Assembly: GCA_963793275.1 (NCBI GenBank) | Contig: CAWBZL010000001.1 | Location: 124,001-188,000 of the forward strand | DNA length: 64,000 nt | Source of the DNA: Marinirhabdus sp963793275 | GTDB lineage: Bacteria > Bacteroidota > Bacteroidia > Flavobacteriales > Flavobacteriaceae | Direction of reading: 5' to 3' | Shown: one piece after another, positions 49,560 to 60,153 of the stretch | How positions within the stretch are numbered: position 1 is the first letter of the stretch | Layout of the letters: each line of letters opens with the position of its first letter | Position numbers and translations under genes: made by a program | Notes under the pieces: model-generated | Database searches by the model: none | The model's input: the letters and a program-made list of their open reading frames with translations, nothing else | What the model was told of the DNA's origin: nothing

Positions 49560-50754
49560 AACACAAAACACAAACACTTTCAACGTAAACGAAAAAGGCT
49601 ATTATGGAGCGTTTGGCGGTGCCTATATTCCCGAAATGCTTTATCCAAACGTTGAGGAATTACGACAGCACTACCTAAAAATAATGGCCGAAACTTCGTT
49701 CAAAAAAGAATTCGACCAATTGTTAAAGGAATATGTTGGACGTCCTACCCCACTCTATTTTGCTAAGAGGCTTTCGACGAAATACAACACAAAAATTTAC
49801 CTGAAACGTGAAGATTTGTGCCATACAGGAGCGCATAAAGTAAACAACACGATCGGTCAGATTTTAATGGCAAAACGCCTGGGTAAAAAACGCATTATTG
49901 CCGAAACAGGTGCTGGACAGCACGGCGTAGCCACTGCCACCGTTTGTGCTTTAATGGGATTGGAATGTATTGTGTATATGGGCGCCATAGATATAGAACG
50001 CCAGGCGCCAAACGTAGCGCGAATGAAAATGCTGGGAGCTACCGTAATTCCGGCAACTAGTGGGAGTAAAACTTTAAAGGATGCTACCAACGAAGCTATT
50101 AGAGACTGGATAAATAACCCCACCAACACCCACTACATTATTGGCAGCGTCGTAGGCCCTCACCCCTATCCGGATATGGTGGCGCGCTTTCAAAGTGTGA
50201 TCTCTCAGGAAATTAAAACACAATTACAGGAAAAAGAAAATCGGGATGCGCCGGATTTTATAGTCGCTTGCGTAGGTGGTGGTAGTAACGCCGCTGGAGC
50301 CTATTATCATTATCTGGACAATCCCAATGTTGGCATTATCGCTGTAGAAGCAGCTGGGAAAGGGATTGATAGCGGTGAGAGCGCAGCAACATCGGCTTTA
50401 GGGAAGGTAGGGATTATCCATGGAAGTAAAACATTATTAATGCAAACCAAAGACGGACAAATAACCGAGCCGTATAGTATTTCGGCTGGATTGGATTACC
50501 CGGGAGTAGGCCCCATGCACGCACATTTGTTTGCCAGTGGTCGTGGAGAATTTATATCGGTTACAGATGCGAATGCCATGAAGGCTGGTCTCCAACTTTG
50601 TAAACTGGAAGGCATTATTCCAGCCATCGAAACCAGTCATGCTCTGGCCATTTTCGAAAGCCGAAAATTTAAAAAAAATGAGGTAGTGGTGGTAAATTTA
50701 AGTGGTCGTGGAGATAAAGATTTGAATACGTATATAGAATATTTCGGATTATAA
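49549..50754 (+). CDS. trpB: Tryptophan synthase beta chain
   Basis: 401 residues, TrpB1 type. G-Y-Y-G-A-F-G-G-A-Y-I-P-E-M, PLP-Lys in G-A-H-K-V-N-N, E-T-G-A-G-Q-H-G-V and the phosphate-loop C-V-G-G-G-S-N-A. Joins indole and serine. Confidence 0.97.
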   Translation: MNTKTQNTNTFNVNEKGYYGAFGGAYIPEMLYPNVEELRQHYLKIMAETSFKKEFDQLLKEYVGRPTPLYFAKRLSTKYNTKIYLKREDLCHTGAHKVNNTIGQILMAKRLGKKRIIAETGAGQHGVATATVCALMGLECIVYMGAIDIERQAPNVARMKMLGATVIPATSGSKTLKDATNEAIRDWINNPTNTHYIIGSVVGPHPYPDMVARFQSVISQEIKTQLQEKENRDAPDFIVACVGGGSNAAGAYYHYLDNPNVGIIAVEAAGKGIDSGESAATSALGKVGIIHGSKTLLMQTKDGQITEPYSISAGLDYPGVGPMHAHLFASGRGEFISVTDANAMKAGLQLCKLEGIIPAIETSHALAIFESRKFKKNEVVVVNLSGRGDKDLNTYIEYFGL

Positions 50755-50756
50755 TT

Positions 50757-50881
50757 AGGGCAAGCCATTCTTTTTACTTCTGCAGGGAAGTAAAAAAATG
50801 TCGGGCTTTCGGCAGTCGCTTTCCCGCTCAGGCGGGAAGAGCTCCAACAAAGCCTCAATCCCTCTTGCAAAAATAAAAAAC
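50757..50881 (+). repeat. Hairpin-bearing insert between trpB and trpA
   Basis: TTTTTACTT...AAGTAAAAA and TCCCGC-TCAG-GCGGGA hairpins in a GC-rich patch. It carries a spurious ATG at 50798 in frame with trpA, giving a 28-codon extension unlike TrpA proteins. Confidence 0.4.
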
Positions 50882-51643
50882 ATGCTTAGAATACATAAAA
50901 AATTACAAGAAGACAAAAAGTTATTATCCATCTACTTTACGGCAGGATATCCCAACTTAGAAGATACTGTGCCCATTTTGCAGGCTTTAGAAGCCAATGG
51001 TGTGGATATGGTAGAAATTGGGTTGCCTTTTAGCGATCCTTTAGCAGATGGGCCTATTATTCAGGCCAGTTCTACCCGGGCTCTAAAAAACGGAATGACT
51101 ACCCAAAAACTCTTCGAACAGTTGAAAGGTGTTCGCGAAAAGGTACGTATCCCACTTATCATTATGGGATATTTTAATCCTATACTTCAGTATGGAGTAG
51201 AAAAATTTTGCAGGAAATGCCAGGAAATTGGTATCGACGGCTTGATCATACCCGACTTACCCCTGGCTGAATACCAGGAACATTATCAAGCTATTTTTGA
51301 AAAACACGAACTCGCCAATGTATTTCTTATCACCCCTCAAACTTCCGAAGAAAGGATTAGAGAATTAGATAATGCCAGCAGTGGTTTTTTATATATGGTA
51401 AGTAGCGCGTCTGTGACAGGATCAAAACAAGGGTTTGGAGATGTACAATCCAGCTATTTTGAACGCATAGCAGCCATGAAATTAAAAAACCCTCAAATTG
51501 TAGGGTTTGGAATAAGCAATCAAAAAACATTTCACGTTGCTACAAAACATGCAAAAGGTGCTATTATTGGAAGTGCTTTTATTAAAATTATGACATCACA
51601 GGGGATCTCAGGTATTTCAGATTTTGTTAAAAGCATCCGTTAG
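50882..51643 (+). CDS. trpA: Tryptophan synthase alpha chain
   Basis: 253 residues from ATG 50882 (M-L-R-I-H-K-K-L). The upstream ATG at 50798 lies in the repeat-like insert and is rejected. E-I-G-L-P-F-S-D-P-L-A-D-G-P (catalytic Glu), G-Y-F-N-P-I-L-Q-Y-G and G-F-G-I-S are diagnostic. Last gene of the trp operon. Confidence 0.97.
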   Translation: MLRIHKKLQEDKKLLSIYFTAGYPNLEDTVPILQALEANGVDMVEIGLPFSDPLADGPIIQASSTRALKNGMTTQKLFEQLKGVREKVRIPLIIMGYFNPILQYGVEKFCRKCQEIGIDGLIIPDLPLAEYQEHYQAIFEKHELANVFLITPQTSEERIRELDNASSGFLYMVSSASVTGSKQGFGDVQSSYFERIAAMKLKNPQIVGFGISNQKTFHVATKHAKGAIIGSAFIKIMTSQGISGISDFVKSIR

Positions 51644-51724
51644 TTTAACCAATGTTTAATAAGCTCTTAAGTAAATTTCACATTCTTATTAAGTAGTTTA
51701 GAGATGAACTTAAAAACAAACAAT

Positions 51725-51853
51725 ATGGAACGTAAATTTGAAAGAAAAACAGAGCAGAATACGCCAACAAATCCTAATCCAAAGACAAAAAAAGATACTA
51801 ATGCTTTTGACGTAGATAAAAAGACAATAAAAAAACAGCAAAATAAAAAATAG
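51725..51853 (+). CDS. Small Lys/Asn/Thr-rich hydrophilic protein (42 aa)
   Basis: M-E-R-K-F-E-R-K-T-E...I-K-K-Q-Q-N-K-K, stop TAG 51851-51853. An in-frame ATG at 51704 would add 7 residues, but sits in a likely TAnnTTT-type promoter box. Followed by a terminator at 51887. Very low complexity; function unknown. Confidence 0.5.
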   Translation: MERKFERKTEQNTPTNPNPKTKKDTNAFDVDKKTIKKQQNKK

Positions 51854-51886
51854 CTTTTGCTGCTGTTTTAAAATTTTTACAAAAAC

Positions 51887-51924
51887 AAAACCCCCTTCCA
51901 TTGCTGGAAAGGGGTTTCTTTTTG
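51887..51924. terminator. Bidirectional terminator
   Basis: AAAACCCCcTTCCA pairs with TGGAAaGGGGTTT, followed by C-T-T-T-T-T. Between the convergent 42-aa and T9SS genes, serving both. Confidence 0.8.
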
Positions 51925-51945
51925 GTTGGTTAATAACCAGTAGGA

Positions 51946-54900
51946 TTACTCCTTTATCAATCGTTTTACAACGCTTGCATTTTCACCTTCAATCTGTACA
52001 ATATACACACCGGAAGCCAATTTGGAAATATCCATCGTCTTCTCTGTTGTCATATCTGTAAGATCTACTGTGTTTACTAACTTACCGTTTACATCATACA
52101 TCGTTGCTTTGGTAAGCAGGATGTTTGATGTGTTAGAAAGTATCACCTGGCCTTGAGCTGGGTTAGGGTATAATGTTACTCCTGCATCCAGGTTGTTATC
52201 ATTCACTCCTAAAATGCTCTCTACAGTAAGCTCGAAGGTACACGTACCTACGTTGCCATACTCGTCTGTTGCACTTAAGGTAACTGTGTATACACCATCA
52301 CCAATAAAGCTTCCTGCTGCAGGATCCTGTGCAAATACTGTCACCGGATCTGTACAGTTGTCTGTGGCTGATGCAAGTCCGTCACCAAAGTAATCTGGTA
52401 CTTCATACAATTGGTTGTTTGCTCCCGGATCTACAGTCATATCTGCAGGACAGGTAACTTCTGGTCCTAACAGATCAACCACTGTTACAGTCGCTTCACA
52501 AGAAGCAAGGTTACCACTTGGGTCACTTACAAACAAGGTTACTGTTTGTGGCGTACCTATGTCATCACAACTAAAGTCATCCATACTTACAGCATCTACT
52601 GAAAGTCCACAGGCTTCAATAGTATTGGTCATATCTATAAGATCCATTGGGTCTAGCATAGCTGTACCGTCTGCTCCTAATTCCAGTGTAAAGTCCTGAC
52701 ATACTAAGATAGGATCTATGTTATCAATTACCTCATAGGTAGCTGTACACGTAGATACGTTTCCGTTCACATCGGTTACTGTAACCTCTATCTCGTTCTC
52801 TCCTACATTGCTACAGTCTACATCGAACGTAGTTACAGGGCCTGGTGCTCCAGAGCCAGCTGTATAGTTTAGCGTACCGTTCCAAATACGTGGTGAGAAT
52901 GGCGTTCCTGAAAAAGGCACGTTTCCACCAGCTCCTAAACTAAGGCTAAGATCTGCATTAGAGTACATTAGCATACCCGGTGCAGGATCTGTTCCTGTTC
53001 CGGAATAGTAATGACCGTGTGCGGCATCCAATACTAGAGCTACACCATAGGTAGTATTTGCTGTTAAAGTAACTGGAGTGTCCAATACAGCATTGCTAGG
53101 AACATTTAAAGTTCCTGATGCCGTTCCGGTTCCTGTTGCTGAAAGTGTCCAAGGTGCAGGATCTCCTTCATTACCTACATATGTTCCAACTAAGGTATAC
53201 ATCTCTACAGTAAGTGCTCCTGGTTGTAATGTATTTACGTCTAAATCACTTATAGTTACATCTTCAGTTCCTACAGTAATATCGAAATAAACAGCGCCAC
53301 CAGTTGCACCATTGTTGTTAGAGTCAAAGACCGTGGTAATAGATCCTGGCATTGGTGCTCCACCCATACCTTCTACAGTAATAGATGCAATACCACAGTT
53401 GTCACTGGAAGCAGTAGCATCAATTAAGTCTGAAGCAGTTACAGTAGCATTACCGTCTGCGTCAAGAATAACCGGGAATGCAGGCGAGGCTGCAACGCTG
53501 TACTCATAGTTAAGAGTCCAACCATTTAATGTACCAGTGTCTCCAGCAGCACTATCGGTAATTTCTAATGTCCAGGTACCTAACGTACTAATACCATTAA
53601 AAGCAGATAATGCCTCATTTGGAATAAAAGAACCTACATACGGCTCAGGACAAGAATCTTCTACAGTATCTACTGCTTCATCATCAAGATCTATGTTAAT
53701 TGCAGGATCGGCATTGTTACATCCAACAACTGTAGCCGGTACGCCTGGTCTATCCATAATAGCAGCCATTGTAGTACCGTCCGGTGCTGTAAGGGTCACT
53801 GCAAGATCTCCTATCCACGTATGTGTAATATCCAGGTTTACATTTAGATCTGTGATATCAAAATCATCTGTAACATCTAAAGTAGTCGTAAGACCAACCG
53901 GGTTGTTATCAGGAATAGCGCCTCCGGTTCCTGTTGCTGATCCAGCGCTTGCACTTGGACCTCCAAGACAAACAATCATTGGTGCTTCATCGTCAGTTAC
54001 CGTTACGGTCATAGAACACGTAGCTACGTTTCCTCCAGCGTCTGTATACGTAAAGGTAACAACGGTATCACCTACAGGGTAGAAGCCAGATGCATCATTG
54101 GTTCCGTTGAAGTCGTTGCTAAGGGTTCCACCTGCTACTGGATCTCCTTGTCTTGCACTTAAACTATAAAAGTTATCAGTACATAATCCAGGGTTAACGC
54201 TAGCATTTGCAAGAAGTGTGAACGTTAGATCATTTCCAAAGGTTGTGATCCATCCGTTCCAGGTTGCTTCAGCAATAGTAGCAACAGCCATATTTGGTGT
54301 CGCCGGACAATCTAACGTATTTGTATTATCGTTGATAATAGTAACACCATCAGGACCTGCTAATTGAAAAACTTCTCCAGTGAAACTAAAATCACCTGTA
54401 AATGCTGCTGTTAATTCAACATCTCCACCGGTAGACATTACTGCACCACTAATAACTGTTGGTGTGTCTATAAGAGCTGTAGTTCCTAAAAAGTCTGTTT
54501 GAGGACTGGTAGCTACCGGAGTTGGTGGATTAGTCTCTGCAGGACAGTTATCGTCTATCATTGGCGCAGGTACCGTTACGTCTGCTCCACAAAGACCAGC
54601 ATCGTTCGTTTGTGAAATATCTGCAGGACAGGTAAGCACTGCTGCTTCGTTGTCTACTACAACTACATTGAACATACAGGTAGAAGTGTTACCATCACTA
54701 TCGGTTACAGATAAGGTAACAACTGTTGTTCCTACCGGGAAGGCACTTCCACTGGCAGGTGTCGCTACAATATCTCCGGAGATGTTACCATCTTCGGTAT
54801 CTGTTGCAGTTCCTCCAAAGTTTGCTATTCCTGAACATTCGCCAGGTGTATTATTTAGCATAATATCTGCAGGACACGTAATTACCGGTGGATCACCAAC

Positions 54901-55848
54901 CGGAATTGCGCCACAGGCAGAAGATAAAGATATAGTTGCTTCCCAACCGGATTGAGGCGCAGAAACATCAGAATCAAAAGTAAAAGCTAACGATCCACCA
55001 ACGGCAGAGGTAAAAGGCCCCAATGTAGGAGCTCCTGTAGGGTCTGTTGCATCAGTACAAGGCATTCCTGCATCAGAGTCGTCACCAGCATAGGTAGCAT
55101 CCATACCACCGGCATCTCCGGCAACGGCCAGCGTATCCCAACAGAAACCAGAAGAGGCTTCCACGTCAAAAGCGGTAAAAGTTACGGTTACAGTTTCTCC
55201 TGGTTCTGCAACCAATTCTAAGGTTGAAGATTCGCCATTAGCATAATCACCTCCGGCTCCGCCAGAATCTGTATAAATGTCTCCATCTGTAAAATCTGTA
55301 CACGCATTTAATACCGCGTCTTGTTGTAAAATTTCCATAGGTGGTGGCGGTGGTGAACCAACAACGCTTATAGTTGCTTCCCAACCTGGTTTTACCACAG
55401 AAACATCAGACTCAAAAGTAAACTCCAAAGTCCCACCTACCGATGAGGTAAACGGCCCTAATGTAGGAACTCCAGTAGCATCTGTTGCATCGGTACAAGG
55501 TAATGTAGCTCCATTGTCCGCATCATCACCTGAGTAAGTCGCATCCATCATCCCAGCATCTCCCGCAACTGCTAATGTATCCCAACATTGACTACTAGCT
55601 TCAACTTCAAAAGCAGTAAAAGTAACTGTAATAGTCTCTCCCGGTAGTGCTGCTAAACCTAAGGTTGATAATTCACCAGTAGCATAATTTCCGGCACTTC
55701 CACCAGAGTCTGTGTAAATGTCTCCATCAACAAAATCTGTACCCGAAGTGAGGGTTGCACTTTGCTGAGTAATTTCGGTCTGAGCCTGCGTGACCCACGT
55801 ACAGCACGTGACCAGCAAAATCATCAGAGTAAATGTAATTTTTCTCAT
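51946..55848 (-). CDS. Secreted multidomain T9SS substrate (HYR, P-domain, type A sorting signal)
   Basis: 1300 residues. Signal peptide (ends about T-Q-A-Q). Two ~150-residue N-terminal repeats follow (D-G-D-I-Y-T-D-S-G-G, C-W-D-T-L-A-V-A-G-D-A, G-W-E-A-T-I-S), CUB-like in style. Then HYR-type repeats opening I-T-C-P-A-D-I and V-T-C-P-A-D-M with G-x-x-x-V-T-x-x-x-x-D, a proprotein-convertase P-like region (I-T-H-T-W-I-G-D-L-A-V-T-L-T-A-P-D-G-T), and a C-terminal type A sorting domain (L-Y-P-N-P-A-Q-G... V-Y-I-V-Q-I...V-K-R-L-I-K). Cell-surface or secreted adhesin-like protein with no enzyme domain. Confidence 0.92.
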   Translation of the reverse strand: MRKITFTLMILLVTCCTWVTQAQTEITQQSATLTSGTDFVDGDIYTDSGGSAGNYATGELSTLGLAALPGETITVTFTAFEVEASSQCWDTLAVAGDAGMMDATYSGDDADNGATLPCTDATDATGVPTLGPFTSSVGGTLEFTFESDVSVVKPGWEATISVVGSPPPPPMEILQQDAVLNACTDFTDGDIYTDSGGAGGDYANGESSTLELVAEPGETVTVTFTAFDVEASSGFCWDTLAVAGDAGGMDATYAGDDSDAGMPCTDATDPTGAPTLGPFTSAVGGSLAFTFDSDVSAPQSGWEATISLSSACGAIPVGDPPVITCPADIMLNNTPGECSGIANFGGTATDTEDGNISGDIVATPASGSAFPVGTTVVTLSVTDSDGNTSTCMFNVVVVDNEAAVLTCPADISQTNDAGLCGADVTVPAPMIDDNCPAETNPPTPVATSPQTDFLGTTALIDTPTVISGAVMSTGGDVELTAAFTGDFSFTGEVFQLAGPDGVTIINDNTNTLDCPATPNMAVATIAEATWNGWITTFGNDLTFTLLANASVNPGLCTDNFYSLSARQGDPVAGGTLSNDFNGTNDASGFYPVGDTVVTFTYTDAGGNVATCSMTVTVTDDEAPMIVCLGGPSASAGSATGTGGAIPDNNPVGLTTTLDVTDDFDITDLNVNLDITHTWIGDLAVTLTAPDGTTMAAIMDRPGVPATVVGCNNADPAINIDLDDEAVDTVEDSCPEPYVGSFIPNEALSAFNGISTLGTWTLEITDSAAGDTGTLNGWTLNYEYSVAASPAFPVILDADGNATVTASDLIDATASSDNCGIASITVEGMGGAPMPGSITTVFDSNNNGATGGAVYFDITVGTEDVTISDLDVNTLQPGALTVEMYTLVGTYVGNEGDPAPWTLSATGTGTASGTLNVPSNAVLDTPVTLTANTTYGVALVLDAAHGHYYSGTGTDPAPGMLMYSNADLSLSLGAGGNVPFSGTPFSPRIWNGTLNYTAGSGAPGPVTTFDVDCSNVGENEIEVTVTDVNGNVSTCTATYEVIDNIDPILVCQDFTLELGADGTAMLDPMDLIDMTNTIEACGLSVDAVSMDDFSCDDIGTPQTVTLFVSDPSGNLASCEATVTVVDLLGPEVTCPADMTVDPGANNQLYEVPDYFGDGLASATDNCTDPVTVFAQDPAAGSFIGDGVYTVTLSATDEYGNVGTCTFELTVESILGVNDNNLDAGVTLYPNPAQGQVILSNTSNILLTKATMYDVNGKLVNTVDLTDMTTEKTMDISKLASGVYIVQIEGENASVVKRLIKE

Positions 55849-56371
55849 AAAATTTATTTAAATTAATTAATAGTTAACAAGGTGTTAAGATACTAAAAAT
55901 ACTGTTAACAGAAATTTTATCCACGAAAAATTACCAAAGCTCTTTTCAACAGTAAAACAATCTCTACATGAAACGTAAGAGTATGATTATCAGAATAATA
56001 ATTAAATATGAGAATGAGAGGAACTCCACTAGCAACCATGAAAAGCAGTAGCAAACCTTCAAGAAGGCTTACTAATAACAACAATTCCCTGCGTATTAGC
56101 CGTTAAATTATGTTAAAAATGAAGATATAAATTCTATAAAAATAGTAGTACCAAAATTGAAAAAATTTTACTGGATATGGTCTGAATTTAGAACTGAAAA
56201 AAATAATAGCCGATTTGATTATTTACAAATAATATATTCTACTTACATAGAAAGGTTCTATTTTTTACTATTTAAGTACTTTTATAAAATGTATTTTCAC
56301 GAGATGTTACTTGTGAAATTATAATAATTATTGAATATAATTTTTGCCAACAAACTGTACAAACAGAAATG
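55849..56371. other. AT-rich intergenic region, 523 bases
   Basis: Lies between the upstream side of the T9SS gene and the 3' end of the VCBS lipoprotein gene on the minus strand. It should hold the T9SS gene promoter. Only a 32-codon frame at 56008 is seen, with no supporting signals. No repeat or hairpin of note. Confidence 0.4.
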
Positions 56372-59300
56372 CTAATTAACTCTAAAAAACTGAAGTTTAT
56401 CACTGTTATTTACTACCGCAATATGGAGTTTATCTGCCACCATAATTTGTTGTAGACCTTTAACGTCTCTGGGTGCAAAAAATCCGGATGCTTCAATAGA
56501 TTGAGGTATAAATTTACCTTTACCATCCCCAAATAATACTAACCCATTTCCAGCATCGTTTCTGGGAGTTTCAACTTCTGAACCATATAAATTTCCTGCC
56601 AGAACAACATCCAGGTTTCCATCTTTATTAAAGTCTTTTACAATAAAATCGTTCACTGAAGATATTTGAGCAATTCTTGGGAGCGAAACCATTTTCCAAC
56701 CCTCTTTTCCGTTATTCTGAAGGTAGACGCTTGCAAACGTTTTTGCCTGAAGGTGTAGTGCTTTTTTAAGTTTTTCTTCGCCAAAAATATCCTTTAATTC
56801 GGCTTTTGCAAAGGCATCATAGGTACCAAATTTTTCTTTAATAAAAGGCATTTGTTGTGAAGAACATTCTCTTCCCCTTAACGGTACTTTCTTACCGTCT
56901 TCTTCGTAACTTAAGACAATATCTCCTGTATTATTTCCGTCAAAATCGTCGTAAAACAAATCGAAAGAGGTTTCAGGGGAGGCCTGGTACTTATAATTTT
57001 GCCCTAGATTCCCTACCACATAATCTTCATCGCCATCACCGTCAAAATCACCGGCAGCCAAACCATACCACCAACCCTGACTGTCTTGCAATCCTAATTC
57101 ACCCGTCACATTCTTAAACGTATTATTTGTGTTCTGAAATACCGAAATAGCCGTCCATTCTCCGGCAACCATTAAATCTTTTGCACCATCTTTATTAATA
57201 TCGGTCCAAAGCGCCGTTGTAATTAACCCCGGGGAAACCAGATCTGGCGCAATTTCTTTTGTAACGTCTGTAAATATGCCACCATTATTTTGTAATAAAT
57301 AGCTTCTTGGAGCCTTAGGATATTGTCCAGGAATAACTCTTCCGCCTACAAAAAGATCCATATCGCCGTCTGCATCAAAGTCTGCCGCACTTACAACCCC
57401 TCCACTCGTTAACATCTCAGGGAGCGCATTGGTAGCTTTTTCAAAATTTCCTTTACCGTCATTTAAATATATTCTGTCCTGTAGTAAAGGAGAATTTGGA
57501 GCCACTTCATTACCGCCACTTACTACGTAAAGGTCCATATCATTATCATTATCTACATCTATAAAGGTTGCTGCAATATCTTCGGCTTGTATATCTTTAT
57601 TCCACGGGGTCTTTTTTGTTGTAGTAAAAGAACCATTTTTGTTTTGTGTGTAAAGAACTCCTGTATATCCTTTGGCGCCTCCTACATAAAAATCTTCTAA
57701 ACCATCTCCATTTACATCTGCCACGGCCATACCAGGACCCATTGTGGACATCTTATGCGGAATTAAAATTTCATTCTCAAAGTCGTTATACTCATTTTCT
57801 TTATGGGTATATCCTATAGCAATTGCGTTCGTTACTTCTTCCATTAATGGTTGTTTACTTTTTTTGTAAAGACTTGCCAGAGGTGGGTTTTCTTTTCGAT
57901 ATGCAATTTCTATTTGCTGATTGCCTTTAACATTAGTAAGCAACTGCGTGTTGCCGTCCGGCCAGGATACCCAAAGAGAATCTATCTTTTTATGATTACC
58001 TAAACCAAAATGTAATTTATCGTCTAAAGATGAAATATAGCCTTTACTCAAATAATGCTCTTTTACCTGAAAATCTGCACCGGTCTTTATCACAATCCGG
58101 GAGCCTATTCCGGATGTATTTAAGTCCTGCCCTTTTAGTTTAATTTTCAAATAATTTTTTGTTTTTAATTTTTCAGCATTATTACGAAGAATGGTAGCGG
58201 GTTGGTCTATATTGTTTATGACCAGGTCCAGGTCGCCATCGTTGTCCAGATCTGCATAAGAAGCACCGTTACTAAAAGATGGCTCTGTAACACCCCATTC
58301 CTCCTGCTTTTTAGTGAAGTTCAAGTCACCTTCATTCTTGAAAAAATAGTTTTTGATAGGAACTTCCGGCATAATAGCCAAAATTTCCTGAATGTATTTA
58401 TAACTACCTGTAGGAGATTTGGACATCTCTTTAAGAATAGAATCTTTCACCTTGGAATAGTCGTTATTTCTCACGTCTTTTCTATAGCCATTGGTGACAA
58501 AAAGATCCTGCATTCCATCGTTATCAAAATCTGCCCAAAGTGCAGACCAACTCCAGTCTGTACTGGATAATCCCGTAAGTTTAGAAACATCACTAAAGGT
58601 GCCGTTCCCATTGTTTAGTTGCACTGTATTTGTCATATACTGGTAATGAAATCCAGACTTTACAGTATTGTAAAATGCTTCGGTGCTCATTCCAGACATA
58701 TTTGTTTTTATGCGGTAGTTGTCTTCAGCAACCATATCCAAAACCATTAAATCCATGAGACCATCATTATTAATATCTGCAACATCGGTTCCCATAGAAA
58801 AATTAGAGATATGACGCATACTTTCTTTCAGCTTTTCAGAAAATGTACCATCGCCATTATTGTAGTAAAGATAATCGTGTTCGGTATAATCGTTTGAAAC
58901 ATAGATATCCGGCCAGCCATCGTTATTATAGTCACCTACCGAAGCACTATGACCAAAACCAATACCATTATTAACCAGTCCTACAGCCTCACTCACTTCA
59001 ACAAATTTCCCATTATCATTTCTAAAAAACTTATCTGTTGTAAGCGGGTTTCTTTGCTTTTTCTCCTCTTCAAAACTTTCACCTACTAATATAACTTTTG
59101 GGTTGTTCAGCAAATACATATCCAGGTCACCATCCTTATCATAATCCAGAAAAACAGATTGTATGGCGTAACTATCTATGGCCAGTCCGTATTCTTTTGC
59201 ACTTTCAGTAAAGGTTAAATTTCCATTATTTATAAAAAGTTCATTCTGGCGCTTTTCTGAAGGAACATTCCCCGATCTACACACATAAATATCCAAATAG

Positions 59301-59734
59301 CCATCATTGTTAATATCTATCATAGAAGTACCTGTAGACCATCCCCAGGCTCCCTCCACGTTTGCACTTTTGCTCATTTCCTGAAATGTGAGATTTCCTT
59401 TATTCACATATAATTTGTTGTGCCCAAAATTTGAAGTGAAATAAATATCTACTAAGCCGTCATTGTTAATATCGCCAAGCGAAACTCCACCACCATTGTA
59501 AATATTAGGGTATGAAAAGTAGTTCATAGAAGGTGTCGCGGCAGGTAATTTGTTCACGTAATTTACATTGGTTTGCTCTTTGGGGAGCGATGTAAAAAGT
59601 GGTTGGTTTTCTGAAATAGCAACTTCCTCCTTCGAAGTATCTTTAGAACTATCGTCTTTACAGCTCTGGAAGACTAGCGCCAAGGTTAAAAACATACAAA
59701 TCTTGAAGCGGTTTTGAAGGATGCGAAGTTTCAT
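56372..59734 (-). CDS. VCBS/FG-GAP and ASPIC/UnbV repeat lipoprotein
   Basis: 1120 residues with lipobox V-F-Q-S-C (Cys25). Many FG-GAP/VCBS calcium-loop blades of the D-I-N-N-D-G-L-V-D-I-Y-F type (G-D-I-N-N-D-G, D-F-D-N-D-G, D-L-D-N-D-G-D-L-D). An ASPIC/UnbV segment (G-I-G-S-R-I-V...; H-F-G-L-G) lies mid-protein. Expected to form beta-propellers on the cell surface. Homologous and divergent to the 1091-residue protein at 60154. In Bacteroidetes such proteins often lie beside glycan- or SusCD-type loci; none is visible here. Confidence 0.92.
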   Translation of the reverse strand: MKLRILQNRFKICMFLTLALVFQSCKDDSSKDTSKEEVAISENQPLFTSLPKEQTNVNYVNKLPAATPSMNYFSYPNIYNGGGVSLGDINNDGLVDIYFTSNFGHNKLYVNKGNLTFQEMSKSANVEGAWGWSTGTSMIDINNDGYLDIYVCRSGNVPSEKRQNELFINNGNLTFTESAKEYGLAIDSYAIQSVFLDYDKDGDLDMYLLNNPKVILVGESFEEEKKQRNPLTTDKFFRNDNGKFVEVSEAVGLVNNGIGFGHSASVGDYNNDGWPDIYVSNDYTEHDYLYYNNGDGTFSEKLKESMRHISNFSMGTDVADINNDGLMDLMVLDMVAEDNYRIKTNMSGMSTEAFYNTVKSGFHYQYMTNTVQLNNGNGTFSDVSKLTGLSSTDWSWSALWADFDNDGMQDLFVTNGYRKDVRNNDYSKVKDSILKEMSKSPTGSYKYIQEILAIMPEVPIKNYFFKNEGDLNFTKKQEEWGVTEPSFSNGASYADLDNDGDLDLVINNIDQPATILRNNAEKLKTKNYLKIKLKGQDLNTSGIGSRIVIKTGADFQVKEHYLSKGYISSLDDKLHFGLGNHKKIDSLWVSWPDGNTQLLTNVKGNQQIEIAYRKENPPLASLYKKSKQPLMEEVTNAIAIGYTHKENEYNDFENEILIPHKMSTMGPGMAVADVNGDGLEDFYVGGAKGYTGVLYTQNKNGSFTTTKKTPWNKDIQAEDIAATFIDVDNDNDMDLYVVSGGNEVAPNSPLLQDRIYLNDGKGNFEKATNALPEMLTSGGVVSAADFDADGDMDLFVGGRVIPGQYPKAPRSYLLQNNGGIFTDVTKEIAPDLVSPGLITTALWTDINKDGAKDLMVAGEWTAISVFQNTNNTFKNVTGELGLQDSQGWWYGLAAGDFDGDGDEDYVVGNLGQNYKYQASPETSFDLFYDDFDGNNTGDIVLSYEEDGKKVPLRGRECSSQQMPFIKEKFGTYDAFAKAELKDIFGEEKLKKALHLQAKTFASVYLQNNGKEGWKMVSLPRIAQISSVNDFIVKDFNKDGNLDVVLAGNLYGSEVETPRNDAGNGLVLFGDGKGKFIPQSIEASGFFAPRDVKGLQQIMVADKLHIAVVNNSDKLQFFRVN

Positions 59735-60153
59735 ATAATTAGGCTTGAAATTAATAATGGGATCAGTTTTTTACTGGCGGTAAATATAAAAATTTTAATG
59801 ACTTTTATAGAATGTAGTTAAAAAATAGATATGTAACTCAAGAATCATTTAAAACCTTCAAAACTAAAGACACTATTTTTTGGAACAGGACGCTAGCTTT
59901 ATACTGTTTTTATTGAAATAACTTACATGATCTTCTAAAAACATAATACCTTAAAATAAGAGCATACTAACTACTGCATTTTTTGGAAAGTCACGCTACC
60001 TAGTATCCTTCGAGGCACCCCAATTACCGTTTTTAAAAAGATAGCACGGGTACATATGTAGTTATAAAATTCAATTTTGAAGACCTATATGTAATGCAAT
60101 TGTTTGCTATATTTGGCTGGTTCTATTTGTATTACCATTAAAAATTATCTATA
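59735..60153. other. Divergent intergenic region, 419 bases
   Basis: Holds promoters of the two divergent VCBS/ASPIC lipoprotein genes. AT-rich; no palindrome of the FNR type and no ORF seen. Confidence 0.4.

Noticed and set aside
50798..50881. Upstream ATG extending trpA by 28 residues
   Set aside because: The extension lies in a hairpin-rich insert and is unlike TrpA N-termini; ATG 50882 gives the normal start.
53537..54082. 181-codon plus-strand frame inside the T9SS gene, with several similar ones between 52193 and 55537
   Set aside because: All lie opposite the 1300-residue secreted protein, have Ser/Val/Pro-rich compositional mirror sequence and no independent signals; shadows of the minus-strand gene.
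56008..56106. 32-codon ORF M-R-M-R-G-T-P-L... in the 523-base gap
   Set aside because: No promoter box, terminator or family resemblance; length expected by chance.
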